Part shown: positions 16,199-25,028 of the stretch, piece after piece
Layout: each line of letters begins with the position of its first letter
Numbering within the stretch: position 1 is the stretch's first letter
NCBI GenBank assembly: GCA_025356445.1
Contig: JANXSZ010000067.1
Coordinates: forward strand, 1 to 37,645
Length of the DNA stretch: 37,645 nucleotides
Direction: 5' to 3'
Source: Betaproteobacteria bacterium
GTDB taxonomy: Bacteria; Pseudomonadota; Gammaproteobacteria; Burkholderiales; Burkholderiaceae_C
The notes under the pieces: model-generated
What the model was told of the DNA's origin: nothing
Seen by the model: only the letters and a program-made list of their open reading frames with translations
The model's database searches: none
Program-made: the position numbers and the translations under genes

Positions 16199-16747
16199 AT
16201 GGAACAGTTTCATGGCACCACGATTGTCAGTGTGCGCCGCAACACGCCTACAGGTGTGCAAGTAGCTATTGGGGGTGATGGACAAGTGACGCTGGGGCAC
16301 ATCATCATCAAAGGCACGGCGCGCAAGGTGCGCCGCTTGCACCATGGCAAAGTCATTGCTGGTTTTGCGGGTGCCACGGCCGACGCTTTCACGCTATTCG
16401 AGCGCTTTGAAGCCAAGCTGGAAAAGCACCAGGGCCATTTGGTGCGCGCTGCTATCGAACTTACCAAAGACTGGCGTACCGATCGCGTTTTGCGCCGCCT
16501 GGAAGCGATGCTGGCTGTGGCTGACAAAGAGGCCTCGCTCATCATCACTGGCAATGGTGATGTGCTGGAGCCGGAGAACGGTATTGTCGCCATCGGGTCT
16601 GGTGGCGCGTATGCGCAGTCTGCGGCCAAGGCTTTGCTGGACAACACCACGTTGTCAGCGGCTGAAATTGTCAAAAAATCGTTGGAAATTGCCGGTGAGC
16701 TGTGCATCTATACCAACATGAACCACATCATTGAAACCTTAGACTGA
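16199..16747 (+). CDS. hslV: ATP-dependent protease peptidase subunit HslV (ClpQ)
   Basis: The protein has 182 residues. ATG 16199 is set by AAGGA just upstream. The frame is open 54 bases further upstream but that part is not conserved. The product starts [15 protein letters not shown], so a six-residue propeptide would be removed to expose the catalytic N-terminal Thr7; E. coli HslV has only Met before it. [26 protein letters not shown] and GNGDVLEP are family signatures. HslV forms a double hexamer that degrades proteins unfolded by HslU. It lies 7 bp before hslU. Confidence 0.97.
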   Translation: MEQFHGTTIVSVRRNTPTGVQVAIGGDGQVTLGHIIIKGTARKVRRLHHGKVIAGFAGATADAFTLFERFEAKLEKHQGHLVRAAIELTKDWRTDRVLRRLEAMLAVADKEASLIITGNGDVLEPENGIVAIGSGGAYAQSAAKALLDNTTLSAAEIVKKSLEIAGELCIYTNMNHIIETLD

Positions 16748-16754
16748 AGCCGCT

Positions 16755-18101
16755 ATGTCCTCCATGACCCCGCAAGAAATCGTCTCCGAACTTGATAAAC
16801 ACATTGTTGGCCAAGCCCAGGCCAAGCGCGCTGTCGCGATTGCACTGCGCAACCGCTGGCGCCGTCAGCAGGTGGAAGGCATGCTGCGCCAGGAGATCAC
16901 GCCCAAAAATATCCTGATGATTGGCCCCACCGGGGTGGGAAAAACCGAGATCGCTCGCCGCTTGGCCCGTTTGGCTGATGCACCTTTCATCAAGGTTGAA
17001 GCCACCAAGTTCACCGAGGTGGGCTATGTGGGTAAGGATGTGGACGCCATCATCCGCGATTTGGCCGATGTGGCGGTCAAGCAGGCCCGTGAAACCGAAA
17101 TGCGCAAAATGCGTCCGCGTGCCGAGTCTGCGGCTGAGGAACGCGTGCTGGACGTGCTGGTGCCACCTGCCCGCCGTGCCGAGATTGGTGTCGAAGACGC
17201 CGTGTTAACCGTACCCGAAACCGAGAGCACTGCCCGCCAGGTTTTTCGCAAAAAGTTGCGCGAAGGCACGTTGAACGACAAAGAAATCGAGATCGAAGTC
17301 GATCAGCCACGCCAACAGCTCGAAGTGATGGGCCCCGCAGGTATGGAGGAAATGACCGAGCAGCTGCGCGGCATGTTCAGCCAGATGGGCAAAGACCGGC
17401 GCAAGCTGCGCAAGGTCAAAATTGGTGAGGCGCTGAAGCTGCTGATTGATGAAGAGGCCGCCAAGCTCGTCAATGACGAAGAGATGAAAACCCAAGCCTT
17501 GCTGATGCTGGAGCAAAACGGCATTGTGTTCATCGACGAAATTGACAAGGTTACCTCCCGTTCGGAGGGCAGTGGCGCAGAGGTGTCGCGTCAGGGGGTG
17601 CAGCGCGACCTGTTACCGTTGGTGGAGGGCACCACCGTGTCCACCAAGTACGGCATGGTCAAAACGGACCATATCTTGTTCATTGCTTCAGGCGCATTCC
17701 ACCTCAGCAAGCCCAGCGATCTGATTCCTGAGTTACAAGGGCGTTTTCCGATACGGGTTGAGCTCCAATCACTCTCGGTGAAAGACTTTGAAGCCATTTT
17801 GACGCAAACCCATGCATCCTTGGTTAGGCAATACCAAGCCTTGCTCAGCACCGAAGGTGTCACGCTTGAGTTTACTGAAGAGGGTATTACCCGCCTTGCC
17901 AGCATCGCATTTGAGGTAAACGAGCGCACTGAAAACATTGGTGCCCGTCGCTTATCGACGGTGATGGAGCGCCTGCTCGATGAAGTGAGTTTTGACGCTG
18001 TTAACCTTGCCGGTCAAACCGTGAAGGTAGACGCGACCTATGTAGATGGGCGGCTGAAAGAGCTTAGCCACGACGAAGATTTGTCTCGCTACATTTTGTA
18101 A
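16755..18101 (+). CDS. hslU: HslU (ClpY) AAA+ unfoldase
   Basis: The protein has 448 residues (E. coli 443). It shows [16 protein letters not shown] at the N-terminus, Walker [10 protein letters not shown] near 55-63, the pore motif GYVG near 90, the I domain at about 110-240, Walker [12 protein letters not shown] and the sensor-type [13 protein letters not shown]. The C-terminal DLSRYIL tail, which docks into HslV, is intact. The full-length match and its place next to hslV leave little doubt. Confidence 0.98.
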   Translation: MSSMTPQEIVSELDKHIVGQAQAKRAVAIALRNRWRRQQVEGMLRQEITPKNILMIGPTGVGKTEIARRLARLADAPFIKVEATKFTEVGYVGKDVDAIIRDLADVAVKQARETEMRKMRPRAESAAEERVLDVLVPPARRAEIGVEDAVLTVPETESTARQVFRKKLREGTLNDKEIEIEVDQPRQQLEVMGPAGMEEMTEQLRGMFSQMGKDRRKLRKVKIGEALKLLIDEEAAKLVNDEEMKTQALLMLEQNGIVFIDEIDKVTSRSEGSGAEVSRQGVQRDLLPLVEGTTVSTKYGMVKTDHILFIASGAFHLSKPSDLIPELQGRFPIRVELQSLSVKDFEAILTQTHASLVRQYQALLSTEGVTLEFTEEGITRLASIAFEVNERTENIGARRLSTVMERLLDEVSFDAVNLAGQTVKVDATYVDGRLKELSHDEDLSRYIL

Positions 18102-18137
18102 ACCTATTCCGGCTCACCCTTTATGCCAGGAGGCACC

Positions 18138-19673
18138 ATGATCGCGCTAGTTCAGCAGTATTTCAGTGTATCGGCTGCACGCTTCCCTGACAAAGCAGCC
18201 GTGTGCTGTGAAGATGAATCACTGAGCTTTCGCTACGTGGATGATTTTTCCAATGCGTTTGCCCGCGCTTTACAGGCTGCTGGTGCGCAGCGGGGGCAGC
18301 TGGTGCCGTTCTTCATGAAGAAAAGCCCTCGCTCGATGCTCTCCATCCTGAGCATCTTGAAGGCTGATTGCGCGTATGTGCCGGTTGATGCGAAGTCCCC
18401 TGCCCAGCGGTTGACGTCGATTTTGCAGGCGGCTGAGGCGAGAGTCGTGGTGGTGGACGATGAGAGTCAGGCGTTGTTTGAGCAGCTCATCCCTGAAGGG
18501 GGGCGTCCTGTGTTGCTCAATATCAGCCAGTTTCAACCTGTTGATACAGCACCTATCGTCGCGCGCAATTTGTCGATTGACATCGCCTACGTGCTGTTCA
18601 CGTCGGGTTCTACGGGTGTACCCAAAGGGGTCATGATTCCACACAAAGCCATCATTGATTACATTGATTGGTGTGTCGATACCTATGCGCTGACCAGTGA
18701 TGATGTGGTGTCTCAGCACGCGCCGCTGTACTTTGACAATTCCACATTTGACATTTACTGCGCCTTCAAAACCGGTGCCACGCTCCATTTGGTGCATGAC
18801 GAACTGAACGCCGTGCTGCCTCGCCTGGTGAAATGGCTGTCTGAGCGCGAGATCACCACGTTCTTTTGCGTCCCTTCGGTGCTGACCTTGTTGCTGCGTT
18901 CGCGCCGTCTCAAGCCTGACAGCTTCCCCAAGTTGCGTCATGTGCTGGCTGCAGGTGAAGTGTTGCCGCGTGATATCTTGGCCGAATGGATGGCGATTTA
19001 TCCATACATCCAGTTCACCAACATGTATGGCCCCACCGAGATCACTGTGGACTGCACCTACCACATCATCCATGAGCAGCCGGGTAAAGACCTGCTTTCG
19101 ATCCCGATTGGCAAAGCGCGGAACAACATGGAGCTCTTTGTGCGCCTGCCTTCTGGTGACCTAAGTCAGGCCATAGGCGCAGAAGGCGAGCTGTTGGTGA
19201 GGGGGACGTCGGTGGCTTATGGCTATCTGGGCGATGCAGAGCGCACCGCAAAAGCGTTTATCCAGAATCCGAATAACCGTTTCTTTCACGACCCGCTGTA
19301 TTGCACTGGCGATTTGGTGCGGATTGACGAGCACGCAGATTTTCTGTTTCTGGGGCGGGCTGATGACCAAATCAAATTCCTGGGCTACCGCATTGAGTTG
19401 GGTGAAGTGGAAGCCTCTTTGGTTGGCATAGACGGTGTACATGAAGGCGTGGTCGTCTTCAAGCACGGCGCCAATGGCGAAGAGGATGAGCTGGGTGCGT
19501 TGGTTAGCCTGAACGAAGGCTTGGATCTGAGTGCATTGCGTACAGCTTTGCAGGCCCGCTTACCGGGTTACATGGTACCCACGCGCTTTAAGGTGGTTGC
19601 CACAGATTTTCCGCGTACACCCAACGGTAAATACGACCGCAAGCAAACACTGGCGATGGTGTTTGGCCTGTAG
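18138..19673 (+). CDS. stand-alone amino-acid adenylation (AMP-binding) domain protein
   Basis: The protein has 511 residues; ATG 18138 follows a perfect AGGAGG at 18128-18133. NRPS-type core motifs are complete: A3 LFTSGSTGVPKG at 153-164, A4 FDNS at 199-202, A5 NMYGPTE at 295-301, A7 YCTGDL at 388-393, A8 GRADDQIKFLGYRIELGEVE at 406-425 and A10 NGKYDRK with K498. Asp200 sits at the place that holds the substrate alpha-amino group, so an amino acid is expected rather than an aryl or fatty acid. By eye the ten specificity positions read D-N-F-F-L-A-M-V-D-K. No carrier-protein, condensation or thioesterase domain is fused or encoded nearby. It follows hslU by 36 bp and precedes the dcw promoter region. 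It could load a carrier protein encoded elsewhere, as DltA does. Substrate and pathway are unknown. Confidence 0.9.
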   Translation: MIALVQQYFSVSAARFPDKAAVCCEDESLSFRYVDDFSNAFARALQAAGAQRGQLVPFFMKKSPRSMLSILSILKADCAYVPVDAKSPAQRLTSILQAAEARVVVVDDESQALFEQLIPEGGRPVLLNISQFQPVDTAPIVARNLSIDIAYVLFTSGSTGVPKGVMIPHKAIIDYIDWCVDTYALTSDDVVSQHAPLYFDNSTFDIYCAFKTGATLHLVHDELNAVLPRLVKWLSEREITTFFCVPSVLTLLLRSRRLKPDSFPKLRHVLAAGEVLPRDILAEWMAIYPYIQFTNMYGPTEITVDCTYHIIHEQPGKDLLSIPIGKARNNMELFVRLPSGDLSQAIGAEGELLVRGTSVAYGYLGDAERTAKAFIQNPNNRFFHDPLYCTGDLVRIDEHADFLFLGRADDQIKFLGYRIELGEVEASLVGIDGVHEGVVVFKHGANGEEDELGALVSLNEGLDLSALRTALQARLPGYMVPTRFKVVATDFPRTPNGKYDRKQTLAMVFGL

Positions 19674-19848
19674 TCACTGGCTGTGCTGGAAACAACGTGT
19701 GATGTTCTGCACCGTTTTGATGTTTTTCTAGACCTCGCCAAAACTGGTCATGCTCAAGTTTCACTTCGAGAGCTTGCGCTAAGTGCTTTGTTTTAAAAGA
19801 TTTTTTCTTAAATCAGTATTTAAATTTTCAGCTAAGTCCTTGATTCCA

Positions 19849-19878
19849 TTACGGAAATTCTCGTAAGTTCCCCTTACG
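19849..19878 (+). promoter_or_regulatory. three alternating complementary arms upstream of mraZ
   Basis: TTACG at 19849-19853 can pair with CGTAA at 19862-19866, and CGTAAG at 19862-19867 can pair with CTTACG at 19873-19878. The two hairpins share the middle arm and exclude each other. At the DNA level the same bases form a palindromic array that could be an operator. Confidence 0.35.
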
Positions 19879-19896
19879 GGCTTGCTATTTCCTGTT

Positions 19897-19933
19897 ACAG
19901 TGCAAAAAAGTGGATTTAAGTGGTGAAACGTGT
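19897..19933 (+). promoter_or_regulatory. MraZ-binding boxes, four direct repeats at 10-bp spacing
   Basis: ACAGTGC, AAAGTGG, TAAGTGG and AACGTGT start at 19897, 19907, 19917 and 19927, each separated by three bases. From memory, mollicute MraZ binds AAAGTG[T/G] repeats with three-base spacers, and E. coli MraZ binds TGGG-type repeats at the same 10-bp period. The site lies about 90 bp before the mraZ start and suggests autoregulation of the whole dcw cluster. Confidence 0.75.
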
Positions 19934-20024
19934 ATTTTTTATGCGTTTTGCGGGCCTTATTTTCCTGATTTGCCCCCCCCATCGCCTCATCACCCCCGTC
20001 AGTTTCCAAAAAGGTAGCGTGCTC

Positions 20025-20453
20025 GTGTTTAAAGGAGCCTCGTCCATCAGTCTTGATGCCAAGGGTCGGTTGTCTATGCCGACCCGGTATCGCGACGTGT
20101 TGACGGCAACGAATGAAGGCCAATTGACCGTTACACGCCATCCAGACGGTTGTCTGTTGCTGTTTCCCCGTGCCGAATGGGAGCGCTTTAGCCAGCGTGT
20201 GACCGGGTTGGCGATGGATGCGCAGTGGTGGAAGCGCATTTTCTTGGGCAGTGCGATGGATGTCGAGTTGGATGGCACGGGCCGCGTGCTCGTCTCGCCC
20301 GAGCTGCGGGAGTCTGCTGGGCTGACCAAGGAGGTGATCCTGATGGGCATGGGTACCCATTTTGAGTTGTGGGACAAAGCGATTTACCAAGCTAAAGAAG
20401 CCGCCGCGTTGAAGCAGCAAATGCCCGACGTTTTCAAAGACTTTTCTTTTTGA
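20025..20453 (+). CDS. mraZ: MraZ, transcriptional regulator of the dcw cluster
   Basis: The protein has 142 residues from GTG 20025, which gives the canonical start (M)[22 protein letters not shown] two codons earlier (20019) and a long upstream open frame from 19920 are less likely, because family members begin at this point. Two MraZ/AbrB-like repeats each carry a D-x-x-G-R signature: [15 protein letters not shown] near 9-23 and [15 protein letters not shown] near 80-94. MraZ forms a ring that binds repeats upstream of its own gene and controls the cluster. It is followed 9 bp later by rsmH. Confidence 0.95.
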   Translation: MFKGASSISLDAKGRLSMPTRYRDVLTATNEGQLTVTRHPDGCLLLFPRAEWERFSQRVTGLAMDAQWWKRIFLGSAMDVELDGTGRVLVSPELRESAGLTKEVILMGMGTHFELWDKAIYQAKEAAALKQQMPDVFKDFSF

Positions 20454-20462
20454 GTTGACGCA

Positions 20463-21386
20463 GTGGACACGACATGGCAACACACCACGGTTTTGTTGAA
20501 CGAAGCAGTCAATGCGCTTCAGATTCAACCCGACCTCACCTATGTGGACGCGACCTTCGGGCGCGGCGGGCACTCACGTTTGATTTTGTCGCAACTTGGG
20601 GCCCAGGGACGCTTGATTGCCTTCGACAAGGATCCCGAGGCCGTGCGTACAGCGCTGGCCATGTCGGATGCCGACCCCAGGCTCTCCATCCGTCACGAGG
20701 GTTTTGCCCAGTTGGGCAGCATGAGCGCACAAGTCGCCGGTGTACTGATGGACTTGGGCATCAGTTCCCCACAAATCGACAACCCCGAGCGTGGTTTTTC
20801 GTTCCGCAACGACGGCCCGCTCGACATGCGCATGGACAGTACCCGAGGCCAGAGCGTGGCGCAGTGGCTGGCCGTGGCCGATCAACAGCATATTGCCGAG
20901 GTGGTGCGTGATTACGGTGAAGAACGGTTTGCTGTCGCCGTTGCAAAGGCGATTGTTGCGCGCAGAGAAGCAGGGCGCTTGCCCACCACCACCCTGGAGC
21001 TGGCCGACATCGTGGCTGGTGCGGTCAAAACCCGCGAATACGGGCAAAACCCTGCCACGCGCACCTTTCAGGCTTTTCGGATTTTCATCAATGGTGAGCT
21101 TGAAGAGCTCACGCAGGCGCTGGAGGCCAGTCTGAATGTGCTGCAACCGGGTGGTCGCCTGGTGGTTATCAGCTTTCACTCGCTGGAAGACCGCATTGTG
21201 AAGCAGTTCATCGCTCGCCACACCCGTGAGACTGTGGACAAGCGTGCCCCTGACTGGATGCTGGCCAAGCCCTCTGCCATGAAGCTGATCGCCATGGGCC
21301 GCACCAAACCCGGCACCGCTGAGATCGCGGGCAACCCACGTTCGCGCAGTGCCGTGATGCGCGTGGCAGAGCGGACTGCGGTATGA
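20463..21386 (+). CDS. rsmH: 16S rRNA m4C1402 methyltransferase RsmH (MraW)
   Basis: The protein has 307 residues from a GTG start. The SAM-binding region shows [16 protein letters not shown] near 27-42 and AFDKDPEAV near 54-62, then [13 protein letters not shown], the [16 protein letters not shown] motif and [14 protein letters not shown]. The C-terminus has [17 protein letters not shown]. RsmH methylates N4 of C1402 in 16S rRNA. Its stop overlaps the ATG of ftsL by four bases (ATGA). Confidence 0.98.
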   Translation: MDTTWQHTTVLLNEAVNALQIQPDLTYVDATFGRGGHSRLILSQLGAQGRLIAFDKDPEAVRTALAMSDADPRLSIRHEGFAQLGSMSAQVAGVLMDLGISSPQIDNPERGFSFRNDGPLDMRMDSTRGQSVAQWLAVADQQHIAEVVRDYGEERFAVAVAKAIVARREAGRLPTTTLELADIVAGAVKTREYGQNPATRTFQAFRIFINGELEELTQALEASLNVLQPGGRLVVISFHSLEDRIVKQFIARHTRETVDKRAPDWMLAKPSAMKLIAMGRTKPGTAEIAGNPRSRSAVMRVAERTAV

Positions 21387-21655
21387 CCCGATTGAACCTC
21401 GTCTTGTTGCTGGCGGTTATCGCCAGCGCCATGTACCTGGTGCATACCCAGTACGAATCTCGTCGCCTGTTTCAGGCGCTGGAGCATGCCAATACCGAAG
21501 CACGCAAGATTGATTTGGACAACGACCGTCTGGAAGTACAGCGACGTGCACAAGCCACGCCCCTGCGCGTCGAAAAGCTGGCCAAAGACAAACTGCAAAT
21601 GCGCACCGCTACGCCTGCCATCACGCAGTACGTTACCTACGGTGAACGGCAATGA
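21383..21655 (+). CDS. ftsL: cell division protein FtsL
   Basis: The protein has 90 residues. A short cytoplasmic start (MTRLN) is followed by one transmembrane segment at about 5-20 ([14 protein letters not shown]) and a periplasmic coiled coil ([24 protein letters not shown]). The end [15 protein letters not shown] is typical of FtsL. FtsL joins FtsB and FtsQ to activate FtsW/FtsI. Both ends overlap neighbours through ATGA junctions. Confidence 0.95.
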   Translation: MTRLNLVLLLAVIASAMYLVHTQYESRRLFQALEHANTEARKIDLDNDRLEVQRRAQATPLRVEKLAKDKLQMRTATPAITQYVTYGERQ

Positions 21656-23385
21656 CGCGCAGCGTGCAGTACACCTCCAGCCCACTTCTGGCCAGCCGCA
21701 CGCCCGTGTGGCGCAGCAAATTTGTAGTGGCTGCGATCGCGCTGGCCTTTGTCGGGCTGGCGGCGCGTGCTGCTTATATTCAGGTGATTGGCAACGCCTT
21801 TTTTCAGCACCAGGGTGAAGTACGTTTCATGCGCACACTGGATCTGCCTGCCAACCGGGGCCGTATTCTTGACCGCAATGGCCTGATCCTGGCCTCCAGT
21901 GTGCCAGCGCCCAGCATTTGGGCCATTCCTGAAGACGTTGACCACGACAAGGCGAAGTTGCAGCAACTGGCCAAATTGCTTGAAATGCCGCTGGTCGAGT
22001 TGAATAAAAAATTGGCCGATGAAGACAAAACCTTTGTCTGGCTGAAGCGGCAGGTCGACGAGCCTGTGGCCAAGCAAATTGCGGCCCTGGGCCTCAAGGG
22101 GATTTACGAGCGCAAAGAATACAAGCGCCAATACCCTGAAGGTGAGGCGATTGCGCATGTGGTGGGCTTTACCAATGTGGAAGACAAGGGGCAGGAAGGC
22201 GTTGAGCTGACGTTCAACAAAGAATTGGGTGGCAAGGCGGGTTCACGCCGCGTCATCAAAGACCGCTTCGGCCGTGTTGTGGAAGACATTGGCGAGCAGG
22301 TGCCCCCGGTGGATGGCAAAGACCTGACCTTGAGCGTGGACAGCAAAATTCAGTTCTTCGCTTACCAAAAACTGCGGGATGCTGTCATCAGCAACAAAGC
22401 CAAGGCAGGCAGCGTGGTGGTCTTGGACGCGGTGAGTGGTGAGGTGCTGGCCGTTGCCAATTACCCCAGCTACGTACCTGACAAGCGTAAAAACATGACG
22501 GGCGAACAGCTGCGCAACCGGGCGTTGACCGATACCTTCGAGCCAGGCTCCACCATGAAGCCGTTCACCATCGGTTTGGCCCTGGACACGGGCCGCGTGA
22601 CGCCCAACACCGTTATCCAGACCGCACCCGGGAGTGTCACCATCACCGGTGCCACCATCCACGATTCGCACGCTCACGGCCCGCTGACTGTTGAGCAGGT
22701 GATTCAGGTTTCAAGCAACGTAGGCACCACCAAAATCGCCATGCAAATGCCTGCCCGCGAGATGTGGGAAACCTTCTCGGCGGCGGGTTTTGGCCAAAAA
22801 CCTCAAATCAGTTTCCCGGGTGCCGTGTCGGGCAAGCTGCGGCCTTACAAAACATGGCGGCCCATTGAGCAGGCCACCATGTCCTATGGCTATGGTCTGT
22901 CTGCTTCGCTGTTCCAGATGGCACGCTCCTACACCGTGTTCTCGCATGACGGCCAGATCATCCCCGTGACGCTGCTCAAGCACGATGAACCGGCTGTGGG
23001 CGTGCAGGTGTTTTCACCCAAAACAGCCGCTGCTGTACGCAAGATGCTGCAAATGGCCGCTGGCCCTGGCGGTACAGGCCCGCTGGCGCAGACCGTGGGT
23101 TATTCGGTTGGTGGTAAATCTGGCACGGCGCACAAACAGGTGGGCAAGGGCTACGCGACCAACAAATACCGTTCATGGTTCACCGGCATGGCCCCTATCG
23201 ACAAGCCGCGCATCATCGTTGCGGTGATGGTGGACGAGCCTACGGCGGGCCAGTATTTTGGCGGTATGGTGGCTGCTCCCGTGTTCAGCGAGGTGGTGCA
23301 GCAGTCGCTGCGCATGTTGGGGGTGACACCCGACATGGCCGTGAAACCTCAAACCGTGGTGCAAGCGGTGGAGGAGTCGTTCTGA
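21652..23385 (+). CDS. ftsI: penicillin-binding protein 3 / FtsI, septal transpeptidase
   Basis: The protein has 577 residues. It has a transmembrane anchor at about 25-45 (VVAAIALAFVGLAARAAYIQ), the dimerisation-domain motif RGRILDRNG near 69-77 and the transpeptidase domain. Its active-site Ser is S300 in STMK, the second motif is SSN at 354-356 and the third is KSGTA at 489-493. It cross-links septal peptidoglycan with FtsW. The stop TGA shares one base with the ATG of murE. Confidence 0.98.
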   Translation: MTRSVQYTSSPLLASRTPVWRSKFVVAAIALAFVGLAARAAYIQVIGNAFFQHQGEVRFMRTLDLPANRGRILDRNGLILASSVPAPSIWAIPEDVDHDKAKLQQLAKLLEMPLVELNKKLADEDKTFVWLKRQVDEPVAKQIAALGLKGIYERKEYKRQYPEGEAIAHVVGFTNVEDKGQEGVELTFNKELGGKAGSRRVIKDRFGRVVEDIGEQVPPVDGKDLTLSVDSKIQFFAYQKLRDAVISNKAKAGSVVVLDAVSGEVLAVANYPSYVPDKRKNMTGEQLRNRALTDTFEPGSTMKPFTIGLALDTGRVTPNTVIQTAPGSVTITGATIHDSHAHGPLTVEQVIQVSSNVGTTKIAMQMPAREMWETFSAAGFGQKPQISFPGAVSGKLRPYKTWRPIEQATMSYGYGLSASLFQMARSYTVFSHDGQIIPVTLLKHDEPAVGVQVFSPKTAAAVRKMLQMAAGPGGTGPLAQTVGYSVGGKSGTAHKQVGKGYATNKYRSWFTGMAPIDKPRIIVAVMVDEPTAGQYFGGMVAAPVFSEVVQQSLRMLGVTPDMAVKPQTVVQAVEESF

Positions 23386-25028
23386 TGTTGCCGAGCACCG
23401 TGATTTCTGCATCTTTTTCTGCGTCTTTGCCAGGGCTTTCATCGCCTGAGCAGGCTGCGCAGTGGTTGCGCTCCACGGTGACAGGCCGATTGCACAGTGA
23501 CAGCCGACAAGTGGGCGCAGGTGATGGGTTCATTGCTTGGCCAGGTGCTGCTACCGATGGCCGCCGCTTTGTACCCACAGCCTTGGCCCAAGGCGCTGTT
23601 GCTTGTCTGGTCGAGCAAGAAGGGGTTGATGCTGCTCTGCTGAATTCTTCTGTTGCAGCCTACCCTCAGCTTAAAGCAGCCACCGGCCCTGTTGCTGCTG
23701 CGTTCTATGGTCACCCCAGCCGGGAGCTGGCCTTGCTGGCCATCACTGGCACCAACGGCAAAACTTCCAGTGCATGGTGGTTGGCGCAAGCGCTATCAAA
23801 TAAGGAGCTTCCTACGCCCATGCAGTGTGCTGTGATGGGTACTTTGGGTATTGGAATACCCCCTCATCTCATCACCACCGGTTTGACAACACCAGACCCG
23901 GTGACTTTGCAGCATTGCTTGCGTGAATATGTTGCCCAGGGTATCCAGGCCTGCGCCATCGAGGCCTCGTCCATTGGCATTGCCGAGCGGCGCTTGGAGG
24001 GTTGTGACATCCGTGTCGCCTTGTTCACCAATTTCACCCACGACCATCTGGACTACCACGGCAGCATGGAAGCCTATTGGCAGGCCAAGGTCGCGCTGTT
24101 TGATTGGCCTGGTTTGCAAGCCGCAGTCATCAATCTGGATGACTGCCAAGGCGTGGAGTTGGCCGCCAATTTGACCCAGCAGCAGCCTGAGCTGGCCCTG
24201 TGGACGTATGGCCTTGATGACCCAGCCCGCTCAGCAGCCTGCCTGCAACCGCGTTTGCTGGCGAAGCAGATTCGCTATGCCAGCCACAGAGATGCGGTTT
24301 GGGGTGAGCGTTATGGCCTGTGCTTTGACGTCCATGAAGCCAGGGGCGAAAAAGGTTATGCGGTGCATACGTGCCTGATTGGTCAGTACAACGTAGCCAA
24401 CCTGCTTGGGGTTATCGGTACGCTGCGGGCTTTGGGCATCTCTTTGGCGGATGCTGCAAACGCTTGTTGCCACCTCACCGCCGTACCGGGCCGTATGGAG
24501 TGCCTGGGCCAACCGGGCGAGCCACTGGCCGTGGTGGACTACGCGCATACCCCCGACGCACTGGACAAGGCTTTGGCCGGTCTGCGTCCCCTGGCGCAAG
24601 AGCGTGGTGGTCAACTTTGGTGCGTGTTTGGTTGCGGTGGCGACCGTGACCCGAGCAAACGGCCTCTGATGGCGGCTGTGGCAGAAAAGAATGCAGATCA
24701 GGTGATGGTCACCAGCGACAACCCTCGCTCAGAAAAGCCCGAAGCCATCATCAGCCAGATTCTGCTGGGTTTGAGCCATGGTCATGGCGAACTCGACCAT
24801 GTCCACGTGGAGCCTCAGCGTGCTTTGGCCATTCGCCAGGCCTTGCAGCAAGCCACCCCGCAAGACGTGGTGCTGATTGCGGGGAAAGGCCATGAAGATT
24901 ACCAAGAGATCGCTGGTGTGAAGCACGCTTTCAACGACCTGTCTCATGCCTTGGCCGCACTCGCCAGTCGCGGGGGAAATCATTCAAAACAACACCAACA
25001 ACACGCATCCAAGGGAGGGGCTGTATGA
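23385..25028 (+). CDS. murE: UDP-MurNAc-tripeptide synthetase MurE
   Basis: The protein has 547 residues; ATG 23385 overlaps the ftsI stop. The ATP P-loop is GTNGKT at 122-127, then FTHDHLDYHG near 217-226 and YWQAK with the likely carbamylated Lys235. DNPR at 445-448 is the motif of enzymes that add meso-diaminopimelate, which agrees with dapF in the same window. GHEDYQEI is near the end. The protein is longer than E. coli MurE (495). An embedded repeat sequence adds a few residues after the P-loop helix (ALSNKELPTPMQCAVMGTLG). The murE and murF genes are separate, not fused; their four-base ATGA overlap implies coupling. Confidence 0.97.
   Translation: MLPSTVISASFSASLPGLSSPEQAAQWLRSTVTGRLHSDSRQVGAGDGFIAWPGAATDGRRFVPTALAQGAVACLVEQEGVDAALLNSSVAAYPQLKAATGPVAAAFYGHPSRELALLAITGTNGKTSSAWWLAQALSNKELPTPMQCAVMGTLGIGIPPHLITTGLTTPDPVTLQHCLREYVAQGIQACAIEASSIGIAERRLEGCDIRVALFTNFTHDHLDYHGSMEAYWQAKVALFDWPGLQAAVINLDDCQGVELAANLTQQQPELALWTYGLDDPARSAACLQPRLLAKQIRYASHRDAVWGERYGLCFDVHEARGEKGYAVHTCLIGQYNVANLLGVIGTLRALGISLADAANACCHLTAVPGRMECLGQPGEPLAVVDYAHTPDALDKALAGLRPLAQERGGQLWCVFGCGGDRDPSKRPLMAAVAEKNADQVMVTSDNPRSEKPEAIISQILLGLSHGHGELDHVHVEPQRALAIRQALQQATPQDVVLIAGKGHEDYQEIAGVKHAFNDLSHALAALASRGGNHSKQHQQHASKGGAV
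23791..23836 (+). repeat. gene-embedded short repeat, copy B
   Basis: The sequence reads CGCTATCAAATAAGGAGCTT, then CCTACGCCCATGCAGTGTGC. Over 38 bases from CTATC it matches the murG copy at 28 positions although the genes and proteins are unrelated at that point. It codes for ALSNKELPTPMQCAV in MurE, a spot where other MurE proteins are shorter. Confidence 0.6.

Larger units (their letters stand above)
19674..20024 (+). other. dcw upstream region
   Basis: This 351-bp stretch has no gene. Its first half is AT-rich (runs of T and A around 19790-19830). It then holds a set of short inverted arms at 19849-19878, four MraZ-type boxes at 19897-19933 and a C8 run at 19973-19980. AAGG at 20011-20014 is the probable ribosome site of mraZ. 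I could not fix a single -35/-10 pair; TTACAG at 19895-19900 next to the boxes is one candidate. Confidence 0.6.

Noticed and set aside
19920-20024. Longer MraZ starting at the upstream GTG
   Set aside because: The extra 35 residues are hydrophobic and not conserved, and this start would lie inside the MraZ boxes. GTG 20025 gives the standard family start.
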